Of a stretch of 64,000 nt of DNA, positions 7,871 through 16,145 are shown one piece after another. Numbering within the stretch: the stretch's first letter is position 1; every line of letters starts with the position of its first letter. The DNA is from Gemmatimonadota bacterium (GTDB lineage: Bacteria > Gemmatimonadota > Gemmatimonadetes > Gemmatimonadales > Gemmatimonadaceae). The notes beneath the pieces were generated by a model. It was given only the letters and a program-made list of their open reading frames with translations, was not told the origin of the DNA and did not search any database. The stretch spans positions 62,001 through 126,000 of the forward strand of contig JAQBQB010000002.1 in NCBI GenBank assembly GCA_028287235.1, given 5' to 3'. Position numbers and translations under genes: made by a program.

Positions 7871-9046
7871 CTACGAGCCGTACGCCACGTGCATCGCGTC
7901 CTCGAAGCTGATTTTGTAATCCGCGTCGACCTGCGCGCGCGTCGCTAGGTACGCCGCGGCCTCGAGTCGCTTCGCGGCGTCGAACATGGTGCGAACGTCG
8001 AACGGCTGTCCCGCGACGATCGAAAGATATTCCTCGACGGCGGTGAGATAGCCCATCATGCCGCCGAGCTCCGTGGGACAGTACGATTTTCGCGCGGCGC
8101 GCAGCCGGTCGGCATCGGCGGGGTTCGGCATGACGAGATTCTCCGAGCCGCAGACAACGCGCAGCCGGTCGTTCACCACGCAGCGCCCCACGGTCGCCGT
8201 GTCGAGCGAGCCGCCCGCCGCGTTGACGACCAGGGCGTCGATCGGTTGGCGCAGCAACTCGTTCTTCCCCGTCGGCGGCCAGGCGCGATGCCCGGCCTCG
8301 GCCACCATTGCGCGACGATCCTCGCGCGACTCGACGGCGCAGATCTTCGCGCCTTCGGCATGCAACCGCTCGAAGATGTGTTGTCCGATGTTGCCCACGC
8401 CGATCAGCCCGACCTTCGCCTTCGAGATCGGAATGTCGAGGGCGCGGAGCATGCCGGCGAGCACGTAGTAGTTCCCCTCGCCGGTGGGCTTCGAGGTGTC
8501 CGCACTCACGCTCCCGGCAAACTTGCCGCTGAGATAGTCGAGCGACTGCGTCACTCCGTCGGACATGAGCCCGTGTCCGAGATCCTGTCCGGTGGTGAGC
8601 CGCACGTCGGCCGTGGCCTCGAAGGTCTGGAAGCACTCGACCGCCCAGTCGAGCAATGCGAAATCGTTCGGCTGCCCCACGCGCGCGTCGTCGGTGGGTT
8701 TCAGCACGCACTTTCCGCCGACGATGCGCCGAATGTCGCGCCGCGCGAGCGGGCCGCCCACGTCGATCAAGCGCGACCAGTACACTTTCTCCTCCATGCC
8801 CATCGCCAATCCGATCGCCTCGACGTCGGAATCGAACCCCTCGGTGTCGGTACGCTCCTTCGGCGCGATCCGAAATCCACCGAGCGAAAGCTTCTGCGAC
8901 CCTGGCTCGGCATGCGTGGCGATGCTCAACGTCCAATCGCGGTCGGGATGAGTAAATCGGTAAACCCGGACGGACGGATTTCGCGTCTCGGCTATCTGCG
9001 GTACGAGCGCACGGGTTTCATCGGCGCTCAGGATGGTCAATGACAT
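7871..9046 (-). CDS. Glu/Leu/Phe/Val dehydrogenase family oxidoreductase
   Basis: This family oxidatively deaminates hydrophobic amino acids to 2-oxoacids with NAD. The product of about 391 residues has the N-terminal dimerisation and substrate domain (KLSLGGFRIAPKERT, IVGGKCVLKPTDDARVG), then a Rossmann domain with GVGNIGQHIFERL and a downstream VVNAAGG. ATG 9046 is preferred; an ATG at 9070 would add eight residues, and neither has a good ribosome-binding site. Linkage to hppD, hmgA and the E1 gene suggests a leucine or phenylalanine dehydrogenase. The hmgA terminator lies just upstream, so it is probably transcribed separately. Confidence 0.75.
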   Translation of the reverse strand: MSLTILSADETRALVPQIAETRNPSVRVYRFTHPDRDWTLSIATHAEPGSQKLSLGGFRIAPKERTDTEGFDSDVEAIGLAMGMEEKVYWSRLIDVGGPLARRDIRRIVGGKCVLKPTDDARVGQPNDFALLDWAVECFQTFEATADVRLTTGQDLGHGLMSDGVTQSLDYLSGKFAGSVSADTSKPTGEGNYYVLAGMLRALDIPISKAKVGLIGVGNIGQHIFERLHAEGAKICAVESREDRRAMVAEAGHRAWPPTGKNELLRQPIDALVVNAAGGSLDTATVGRCVVNDRLRVVCGSENLVMPNPADADRLRAARKSYCPTELGGMMGYLTAVEEYLSIVAGQPFDVRTMFDAAKRLEAAAYLATRAQVDADYKISFEDAMHVAYGS

Positions 9047-9076
9047 CACACAAAATACAGAGCGCGACAAGATAAA

Positions 9077-9141
9077 GAGGGCGCGAGCAACGCTCGCGCC
9101 CTCACACCTTCTCTAGACCCTATACCCAAGCCCCTACACCC
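9077..9141 (-). terminator. G-rich tract plus GC hairpin after hmgA
   Basis: Read on the minus strand straight after the hmgA stop: GGG-TGTA-GGGG-CTT-GGG-TATA-GGG (a textbook four-run G-quadruplex pattern), then TCTAGAGAAGGTGTG, then a perfect 12-bp stem with a 3-base loop (9077-9103) and TTTATC. The same order occurs at 29379-29445 and 29480-29541. Confidence 0.75.
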
Positions 9142-10335
9142 TCAGCTGGTTGGCGGGTTGAAGGCGGCGTGCTGGTTGTCGATCCAGCTCTTGTGATAGC
9201 TCGGATCCTCGAACTTCGTGGCCTGCTTCGCGACCTTGAGCGGCCGGAAGCTGTCCATCATCACCGCGAGCTCGTTCGTCTCCTTGGCGCCGATCGACGC
9301 CTCTGCACGGCCCGGATGCGGCCCATGCGGAATGCCGTCGGGATGGTGCGTGATGCTGCCGAACTCGATTCCCTTTCGGCTCATGAATTCACTCGAGGCG
9401 TAGTACAGCACCTCGTCGGAGTCCACGTTGCTGTGGTTGTACGGCGCCGGCACCGCGTTGGGATCGAAGTCGTACGGCCGGGGGCAGAAGGAGCAGACAA
9501 CGAAGCCGTCGCCCTCGAACGTCTGGTGCACCGGCGGCGGCTGATGAATGCGTCCAACGATCGGCTCGAAGTCGCGGATGTTGAACGCCCAGGGATAGAA
9601 GTATCCGTCCCAGCCCACGACATCGAACGGGTGGTGATCGAGAATGAGCTCGTTCAATCCATCGTACTGCTTCACGAGCAGACGGAAATCGCCCATCTCG
9701 TCGTGTGTGGTCAGCTCCAACGGGCGGCGGATGTCGCGCTCGGAGTACGGCGCGCCTTCCTTGAGCTGGCCAAACTCGTTGCGGTAGCGCTTGGGCCAGC
9801 GAACGTGTCCGCGGCTTTCCATCACCAGGAGCTTCACCTGCTCCTTCGTCGTGTCGATCCGGTAGCGGTGGAGGATGCCGCGATGGACGACGAGATAGTC
9901 GCCTTCGCCGAACGGCAGCTCGCCGTACACCGACTCGAGCACCCCCGCTCCTTTCGCGACGTACACCAGCTCATCGGATTGCGCGTTCCGATAGAAATGT
10001 TCGTCCTGCTGATCGGGCTCGACGTACAGCATCGCGACATCCTGGTTGAACAGGAGCGGAATGCGATCCAGCGTCGGGCTTCCCCCTTTCTTCGCCTTCG
10101 CCGTCAAGAAGTGGCGATGACGCAGCGCGTTGTCGGGGTCGGCCTCGAAGGCCATCTCCTTGATGCGCCGCACCGACTTCACCGTCGTCGGCGGATGCAC
10201 GTGATAGAGCAGCGACGACGTGCCCGTGAATCCCTCGTGACCCATCAGCTCTTCGGCGTAGATCCCGCCGTTGGGTTTCCGAAAGGCCGTGTGGCGCTTC
10301 TTGGGTACCGCTCCAAGCGTGTGATAAATGGGCAT
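9142..10335 (-). CDS. hmgA: homogentisate 1,2-dioxygenase
   Basis: Cleaves the homogentisate ring to maleylacetoacetate, the second step after hppD. The 397-residue product starts MPIYHTLGAVPKKRHTAFRK and carries family signatures across its length: GFTGTSSLLYHVHPPT, YNHSNVDSDEVLYYASSEF with metal-site residues, HHPDGIPHGPHPGRAEASIG and DSFRPL near the end. The upstream frame to 10608 is a shadow overlapping hppD. It lies 58 bases after hppD, in one transcript. No maleylacetoacetate isomerase or fumarylacetoacetase gene is in the window. Confidence 0.93.
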   Translation of the reverse strand: MPIYHTLGAVPKKRHTAFRKPNGGIYAEELMGHEGFTGTSSLLYHVHPPTTVKSVRRIKEMAFEADPDNALRHRHFLTAKAKKGGSPTLDRIPLLFNQDVAMLYVEPDQQDEHFYRNAQSDELVYVAKGAGVLESVYGELPFGEGDYLVVHRGILHRYRIDTTKEQVKLLVMESRGHVRWPKRYRNEFGQLKEGAPYSERDIRRPLELTTHDEMGDFRLLVKQYDGLNELILDHHPFDVVGWDGYFYPWAFNIRDFEPIVGRIHQPPPVHQTFEGDGFVVCSFCPRPYDFDPNAVPAPYNHSNVDSDEVLYYASSEFMSRKGIEFGSITHHPDGIPHGPHPGRAEASIGAKETNELAVMMDSFRPLKVAKQATKFEDPSYHKSWIDNQHAAFNPPTS

Positions 10336-10393
10336 GTATGGGTCGAGATCTCGACAAATGATGGAGCGCGCGTGCCAATGACGAACCTTGCGA

Positions 10394-11518
10394 TCACAGA
10401 TTTCCCCGCAACGCTTGTTCTGCTTCGATCGCCTCGAACAGCGCCTTGAAATTGCCCTTGCCGAAGCTGCGCGCACCCTTTCGCTCGATGATCTCGAAGA
10501 ACAGCGTCGGCCGGTCCTGCACCGGCTTGGAGAATATCTGTAGCAGGTAGCCGTCGGGATCGCGATCGACGAGAATTCCGAGCTCGGCGAGCTTGTCGAT
10601 CGGCTCATCGATCTTGCCCACGCGATCCTGCAGCTCGGCGTAGTAGGTCGTGGGCGCCTGGAGGAATTCGATGCCGCGGCCGCGAAGCGTCGTTACCGTA
10701 TGAATGATGTCGTCCGTCGCCAAGGCCAGATGTTGCACACCTGGCCCTCCATAGAAGTCGAGGTACTCGTCGATCTGCGACTTCTTCTTCCCCTTCGCCG
10801 GCTCGTTGATCGGAAACTTGATCTTCTCGTTGCCGTTGGCCATCACCTTCGACATGAGCGACGAATACTCGGTCGAGATGTCGGCGTCGTCGAACGAGAT
10901 GAGATTCTTGAAGCCCATCACGCGCTCGTAGAACTCGATCCACACGTTCATCTTGCCCAGCTCCACGTTCGCCACGCAGTGGTCGACGTGCAGCAACCCC
11001 GTGGGCTCGGCCTGATACCGCCACTGCCGGTTCTGGAACCCCGGCATGAACGTACCGCGATAGTTCTGGCGTTCGACCAGCGAATGGATCGTGTCGCCAT
11101 ACAGCTTGATGCCGGCGGTAACGACCTCGCCGTCGTCGTCGCGCAGGGCGCGCGGCTCGTAGGCCGATTCGGCGCCGCGCTCGATCGCTTTCGCGTACGC
11201 GTCGCGCGCGTCGTTCACCCAAAGCGCGATGTCGCGCACGCCGTCGCCGTGCTTGCGCACGTGTTCGGCGATGTCGCCCTCGGGACCCTGCGCCGAGGTG
11301 AGCACGAGCCGGATCTTGTTCTGGACAAGCAGGTAGCTCACGCGGTCGCGCACGCCGGTTTCTGGGCCGCGATACGCGACGAGCTGAAAGCCGAGCGCGC
11401 TCTGGTAGAAGTGCGCCGCCTGCTTGGCGTTCCCGACGTAGAGCTCGACGTAGTCGGTGCCGTTGATCGGGAAGGTATCGTGCGCTTCGGTCTCGACCGG
11501 CATGGTCTGCGTCGCCAT
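10394..11518 (-). CDS. hppD: 4-hydroxyphenylpyruvate dioxygenase
   Basis: Converts 4-hydroxyphenylpyruvate to homogentisate in tyrosine catabolism. The 374-residue product has two VOC domains; the Fe(II) ligands are visible as H180 (HVDHCVANV), H263 (GVQHLALATDD) and E342 (LFFEIIERKG). The C-terminal gating segment RKGARSFGKGNFKALFEAIE is intact. ATG 11518 has GGAGA five bases upstream. First gene of the hppD-hmgA operon, divergent from the kinase gene. Confidence 0.95.
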   Translation of the reverse strand: MATQTMPVETEAHDTFPINGTDYVELYVGNAKQAAHFYQSALGFQLVAYRGPETGVRDRVSYLLVQNKIRLVLTSAQGPEGDIAEHVRKHGDGVRDIALWVNDARDAYAKAIERGAESAYEPRALRDDDGEVVTAGIKLYGDTIHSLVERQNYRGTFMPGFQNRQWRYQAEPTGLLHVDHCVANVELGKMNVWIEFYERVMGFKNLISFDDADISTEYSSLMSKVMANGNEKIKFPINEPAKGKKKSQIDEYLDFYGGPGVQHLALATDDIIHTVTTLRGRGIEFLQAPTTYYAELQDRVGKIDEPIDKLAELGILVDRDPDGYLLQIFSKPVQDRPTLFFEIIERKGARSFGKGNFKALFEAIEAEQALRGNL

Positions 11519-11684
11519 CTTGTCTCCGCGCTGATGTGTCTATCCAACGCACGCGCCCAGGTCGAACAGGCGCGTGAAATTCCCTCTCTGAAATGCTAGA
11601 GACGGAACGAGGTCAGTAACAGGGGCTACGGACGTTGGCCTAGACGGATACTGTATACCTAACCTCCAGCCCATACGCGGTTCC

Positions 11685-13415
11685 GTGACCGGTCCAAATC
11701 CGACGCAGTCGGCCGAATTCGTCGCCTTCGCCAATGCCCTCACCGGGCAGTACCAGCTCGAGCGCGAAATCGGCCGCGGAGGCATGGGGGTCGTCTATCT
11801 TGCGCGCGACCTCAAGCTCGACCGGTTGGTGGCGATCAAGACGCTGCCGCCGCATCTCGCGGCCGATTCCGTAGTGCGTGAGCGATTCCTCCGTGAAGCT
11901 CGAACGGCCGGAGCGCTGTCGAACCAAAACATCGTCCCGATCCACCGGGCGGATGAGCTGGGCGGCCAGGTCTTTTTCGTGATGGGATACGTCGGCGGAG
12001 AATCACTGGCGCAGCGCATTCGCACTCGAGGCCGCGTCAACCCGGTCGAGGTGCTGCGGATCTTGCGCGACGTTGCCGACGCGCTCGGGTACGCGCATTC
12101 GCGCGGCATCGTGCATCGCGACGTCAAGGCGGAGAACATCCTGCTCGACGAGCACACGGGCCGCGCCATGGTCACGGACTTCGGCATCGCACGATTGGCC
12201 GAGGCCACCCCGCTCACGTCGACCGGGCAGCTGCTGGGCACGGTCTACTATCTCAGCCCCGAGCAGGTGACGGGCGAAGGCGTCGACGCACGCAGCGACA
12301 TCTACGCGCTGGGCGTCGTGGGATACTTCGCGCTCTCCGGCCGGTTCCCGTTCAATGCCGAGCTCGCGTCGGCGGTGCTGATCGCGCACGTCACGAAAAC
12401 CGCGCCGCCCCTCCACGAGATTGCGCCCAACACACCGCGCGCGCTCACCGACATCATCGACCGGTGCTTGCTCAAGAATCCGGACGATCGATTCCAGAAT
12501 TGCCTGGCCCTCCGCACCGCACTCTCCAACATCGAGAATCTCGTCATCGCCGAGGTGAGTGAACGGCATGCGAACGACCAGCCGCTCCCGCCCCAGGCGC
12601 TCCTGTCGGACACCGAAGCGCGCGACATCCTCGAGCGCGCGGCGAACCTCCAGGCGGCCACCGGCATTCAGGACCGGCCTGCGCCCGTGGTCGGCGCGCG
12701 CGACCCGCATCGCCACGTCTCGGAAACGTCGGGCCACCGGCTCGGCAACGTGCGCGACGCGGCGGTCGAGGCAGGCATCTCCTCGAAGTACGTGGACCAC
12801 GCGCTGCTCGAGCACGGCCTGACGCCCGCCGGCTTACCCGCCGAGGCGCCGCTGGCGCTGGTCGACCGAAGCAAGCCGCCGTCGACGTTCGCCGGCGCGA
12901 CGACCCAGCATGTCTACGAGATCGTGGTCGACGGCGAGATGCCGGAGGACGATTTCGATCTGCTCGTGGACATCATTCGTCAGGCGACCAACGAGGTCGG
13001 ACAGCTCTCGGCCGTGGGACGCTCTTTTACCTGGCAGAGCACACCGGCGAAGGGAAACGTTCACGTCGCCGTTCTTCCCCGCGGCGGCAAGACGACGATT
13101 AGAGTTTCTGAAAACATGCGCGTGCTCGCCGCCGGGTTGTTCGGCGGCATCATGGGCGGCGTGGGCGGCGGCACGTCCACCCTCTGGGTAGCCACGGGAA
13201 TCTTCCTGCACAATCCGATTCCTGCATTCCTCGGCTGGAGTGGAACGCTGGTGCTCACCTACTCCGCCGCGCGGCTGATCTTGACCGCGGCAAGCCGGAA
13301 ACGCCAAGGTGTGCTGCGCGCGCTCACGGAGCAGCTCGCCGTGCAAGCGCGCGAGTCGATCGCGGCGGCGGGGCTCAAGCTTGGGAGCTCGCCCGCGCCG
13401 CGCCTTCGCGGATAA
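11685..13415 (+). CDS. PknB-like serine/threonine protein kinase with C-terminal membrane segments
   Basis: The kinase domain spans about residues 23-285: glycine loop GRGGMGVVYLA (30-40), Lys52 in VAIKTL, HRDVKAEN with Asp146, and DFG at Asp165, all intact, so it should be active. Residues 300-385 hold a short helical segment (LLSDTEARDILERAANLQ, then VRDAAVEAGISSKYVDHAL) often seen in Gemmatimonadota kinases and anti-sigma-like proteins. Two hydrophobic segments near residues 480-535 anchor it in the membrane. There is no extracellular PASTA region. The start is a GTG at 11685. Signal and substrates are unknown. Confidence 0.88.
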   Translation: MTGPNPTQSAEFVAFANALTGQYQLEREIGRGGMGVVYLARDLKLDRLVAIKTLPPHLAADSVVRERFLREARTAGALSNQNIVPIHRADELGGQVFFVMGYVGGESLAQRIRTRGRVNPVEVLRILRDVADALGYAHSRGIVHRDVKAENILLDEHTGRAMVTDFGIARLAEATPLTSTGQLLGTVYYLSPEQVTGEGVDARSDIYALGVVGYFALSGRFPFNAELASAVLIAHVTKTAPPLHEIAPNTPRALTDIIDRCLLKNPDDRFQNCLALRTALSNIENLVIAEVSERHANDQPLPPQALLSDTEARDILERAANLQAATGIQDRPAPVVGARDPHRHVSETSGHRLGNVRDAAVEAGISSKYVDHALLEHGLTPAGLPAEAPLALVDRSKPPSTFAGATTQHVYEIVVDGEMPEDDFDLLVDIIRQATNEVGQLSAVGRSFTWQSTPAKGNVHVAVLPRGGKTTIRVSENMRVLAAGLFGGIMGGVGGGTSTLWVATGIFLHNPIPAFLGWSGTLVLTYSAARLILTAASRKRQGVLRALTEQLAVQARESIAAAGLKLGSSPAPRLRG

Positions 13416-13456
13416 GGCTGGCGACTACAAAGAAAGCGATTGGCGCTGTTGCCCTC

Positions 13457-15463
13457 TCACGTGGCCAGCTCGGGCAAGTCTTTATACAACTCTAACGCCT
13501 GCGGATTCGCCAGCGCGTCGGCATTCTTGACCGGGCGACCGTGGACGACGTCGCGCACGGCAATCTCGGTGATCTTGCCGCTGATCGTGCGCGGAATGTC
13601 GGCCACCTGGAGGATCTTCTTCGGGACGTGATGCGGGCTGGCGTTCGTGCGAATTTGCTCGCGGATCTTGTCCTTGAGCGCGTCGGTGAGCGTGAGCCCC
13701 TCCGCGAGGCGCACGAACAGGACGATGCGCACGTCGGTCCCCGCGTCCCCTTCGACGTCCTGCCCGATCACGACGCTCTCCACGACCTCGGGAAGCTGCT
13801 CCACCTGGCGGTAGATCTCGGCCGTTCCGATGCGCACGCCGGCGGGATTGAGCGTTGCGTCGCTGCGGCCGTAGATGATCATCCCGCCGTGCGGAGTGAG
13901 CTCCGCCCAGTCGCCATGCCGCCACGTATTCGGATACTTGTCGAAGTACGCCGCGCGATACTGGCTGCCGTCCGGATCGTTCCAGAAGGCGATCGGCATA
14001 CTCGGGAAAGGGGCCGTGCAAACCAACTCGCCGGGCTCGCCGACGAGCGAGCGGCCCTCCTCGTCGAATACCTCGACCTTCATGCCGAGCCCGCGCGTCT
14101 GGAGCTCGCCGCGCCAGACCGGGCCGATGGGATTTCCGAGCGCGAAACAGGACACGATGTCGGTACCGCCGCTGATGCTGCTGAGCCGCACGTCGCGCTT
14201 GACGGAACCGTAGACGTAGTCGAAGCTGTGCGCGGCGAGCGGACTGCCGGTGGAGAGAATCGCGGTGAGCGCGCCGAGGTCGTGAGTCTCCAGCGGCCGT
14301 GCGTCTTCCTTTTGCGCCAACGCGAGCCACTTCGCGCTCGTGCCGAACACCGTGATCTTCTCGTCCGCCGCCATGTCCCAGAGAATCGGACGGCGGCGCA
14401 GCAGCGGCGCGCCGTCGTACAACACCACGGCGGCACCCACCGCGAGGCTCGAGACGAGCCAGTTCCACATCATCCACCCACACGTCGTGAAGTAGAAGAT
14501 GCGATCGCCGCGCGTGAGATTGGTGTGCAGCACCAGCTCCTTCAGGTGCTGCAGCAGCGTGCCGCCTGCGCCGTGCACCATGCACTTCGGAAGACCGGTG
14601 GTTCCCGAGGAGTACATGATGTAGATCGGATGATCGAACGGAAGCACCTCGAACGTCAACTCGGCGGTGGGCGCATCGGACTGGACGAACTCGTCCCACG
14701 TCATCGCGGCGCGTATCGACGATACGTCCGGGTCCGGCCGCAGATACGGCACAACGACGACCCGCTCGATCTCCGGAATGCGCTCGGCAATGGCACGCAC
14801 GCGTTCGAGACAGTCCACCTCGCGACCGCTGTATAGATAGCTGTCGGCGCAGAACAGCACGCGCGGCTGAATCTGCCCGAATCGGTCGAGCACTCCGTTG
14901 ACGCCGAAGTCGGGAGAGCACGAGGACCAGATCGCCCCGATGCTCGTCGTCGCGAGCATGGCGATGACCGTCTCGGGAAGGTTCGGCATGAACCCGGCAA
15001 CGCGATCGCCGACGCGAACCCCCGTGGCGCGCAGCGCGGCCGCGACGCGCGAGACTTCGTCGTACAGCTGGCGATATGTGAGCCGCCGTTGCGCGCCGCG
15101 CTCGTTCCAGAACACCAGCGCTTCGCCTTCGTCGCGGTACCGCAGCAGGTTCTCGGCGAAATTCAGTCGCGTGCCGGTGAACCATTTCGGTCCGAGCTCC
15201 GGGTCGGGCGGTGCGACGCGGTTCCGGCCGATGAGCGGCCGCTCGCACGCAAAGCTCGTGTCGCGACCGGCGGACAGGACGCCACAGAAGCTCCAGACCT
15301 CGAGCCAGAAGAGCTCGAGATCGCGAATCGACCATTCGTACAGCGACGCGAAGTCGGTGACCCGCGCCGTCGGCTCCCCAAGCGCGCGAACCTGCTCGAT
15401 GAACCGAGTCACGTTCGCGCGCGCGACTCGAGCGGGGGACGGGGTCCAGAGGGGTTGGTCCAT
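13457..15463 (-). CDS. aacS: acetoacetyl-CoA synthetase
   Basis: Activates acetoacetate with ATP and CoA. The 668-residue product has the ANL adenylating-enzyme motifs: YIMYSSGTTGLPKCMVHG (P-loop), the segment TTCGWMMWNWLVSSLAVGA typical of acetoacetate-CoA ligases, and the C-terminal YGRSDATLNPAGVRIGTAEI with a final GKITEIAVRDVV lysine region. ATG 15463 (MDQPLWTPS) is chosen; the longer start at 15481 falls inside a REP-like repeat. It would use the acetoacetate that tyrosine breakdown via hppD and hmgA eventually yields. Confidence 0.9.
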   Translation of the reverse strand: MDQPLWTPSPARVARANVTRFIEQVRALGEPTARVTDFASLYEWSIRDLELFWLEVWSFCGVLSAGRDTSFACERPLIGRNRVAPPDPELGPKWFTGTRLNFAENLLRYRDEGEALVFWNERGAQRRLTYRQLYDEVSRVAAALRATGVRVGDRVAGFMPNLPETVIAMLATTSIGAIWSSCSPDFGVNGVLDRFGQIQPRVLFCADSYLYSGREVDCLERVRAIAERIPEIERVVVVPYLRPDPDVSSIRAAMTWDEFVQSDAPTAELTFEVLPFDHPIYIMYSSGTTGLPKCMVHGAGGTLLQHLKELVLHTNLTRGDRIFYFTTCGWMMWNWLVSSLAVGAAVVLYDGAPLLRRRPILWDMAADEKITVFGTSAKWLALAQKEDARPLETHDLGALTAILSTGSPLAAHSFDYVYGSVKRDVRLSSISGGTDIVSCFALGNPIGPVWRGELQTRGLGMKVEVFDEEGRSLVGEPGELVCTAPFPSMPIAFWNDPDGSQYRAAYFDKYPNTWRHGDWAELTPHGGMIIYGRSDATLNPAGVRIGTAEIYRQVEQLPEVVESVVIGQDVEGDAGTDVRIVLFVRLAEGLTLTDALKDKIREQIRTNASPHHVPKKILQVADIPRTISGKITEIAVRDVVHGRPVKNADALANPQALELYKDLPELAT

Positions 15464-15476
15464 GAAAGCAATCGTC

Positions 15477-15579
15477 GTCATTCCGAGGACCCTCAGCGAG
15501 GCGAAGAGGACGAGGAATCTATTGTTGGGCGAGCCATAATTGGCGCGACGGTAGATTCTTCGCTACGCTCAGAATGACA
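15477..15579. repeat. REP-like inverted pair (GTCATTCC ... GGAATCT type)
   Basis: GTCATTCCGAGG... CGAGGAATCTA (15477-15521) faces TAGATTCTTCGCTACGCTCAGAATGACA (15552-15579), whose complement reads GTCATTCTGAGCGTAGCGAAGAATCTA. This is the widespread intergenic GTCATTCnGAGCGnAGCGAnGAATCT motif, present here as an inverted pair upstream of aacS. Confidence 0.65.
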
Positions 15580-15596
15580 GCTGGCGCGCTTGGACT

Positions 15597-15634
15597 GTCC
15601 GTGCGTGTCCGTGCGTGTCCGTGCGTGTCCGTGC
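15597..15634. repeat. tandem repeat, 10-bp unit GTCCGTGCGT, 3.8 copies
   Basis: Three perfect units and a partial fourth lie 26 bases before the end of the FKBP gene. It is a simple-sequence tract likely to vary by slippage; no function is evident. Confidence 0.9.
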
Positions 15635-15660
15635 CCAGGCAGTTCGGAGCACGGAAAGCG

Positions 15661-16116
15661 TTACGGGAGCTGGTCCAGCCGAACGTCGAAGATGATCGTG
15701 GAGTTCGGAGGAACCGGCAGCCCCTGCGTGTTGCCGTAGCCGAGCGCCGAGGGAATGACGATCAGCCGCTCACCGTGAACTCGCATCCCCTGCATGCCCT
15801 CCTGCATCCCGAACACCAGCCCGCTGAGCGGATAACCAGGCGCGCCGATGGTGCCCTGATCGAAGACGGTGCCGTTCTTCAAGAAGCCGCCGTACGAGAT
15901 CATGACCGTCGGAAGCCCGGCCAGCGTCGCGCCGTCTCCGATGACGATGTCCTTGTAGTAGGTGCCGTTCGTCGTCTTCGTCATCTGCGAAATGTTGACG
16001 TTGAGACTCGAGGCGAACGTCTCCGTGGCCGGGTCACTCGGCACGGACGCCACTTCGGTGGTGTTCAGCGAACAGGCGCTCAGCGCGACGGCGAGCAGCA
16101 TGACGATTCGTTTCAT
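15661..16116 (-). CDS. FKBP-type peptidyl-prolyl isomerase lipoprotein
   Basis: A lipoprotein signal (MKRIVMLLAVALSACS, lipidated Cys at residue 15) leads to a 151-residue protein whose C-terminal 100 residues are an FKBP fold: VMISYGGFLKNGTVFDQG, then LVFGMQEGMQGMRVHGERLI, IPSALGYG and FDVRLDQLP. It should catalyse proline isomerisation in the periplasm or at the outer membrane. It follows the M30-like protease gene by 29 bases on the same strand and may help fold it or other exported proteins. Confidence 0.88.
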   Translation of the reverse strand: MKRIVMLLAVALSACSLNTTEVASVPSDPATETFASSLNVNISQMTKTTNGTYYKDIVIGDGATLAGLPTVMISYGGFLKNGTVFDQGTIGAPGYPLSGLVFGMQEGMQGMRVHGERLIVIPSALGYGNTQGLPVPPNSTIIFDVRLDQLP

Positions 16117-16145
16117 GCGACGAGTGGCAAAGGTTGAATGACGAG

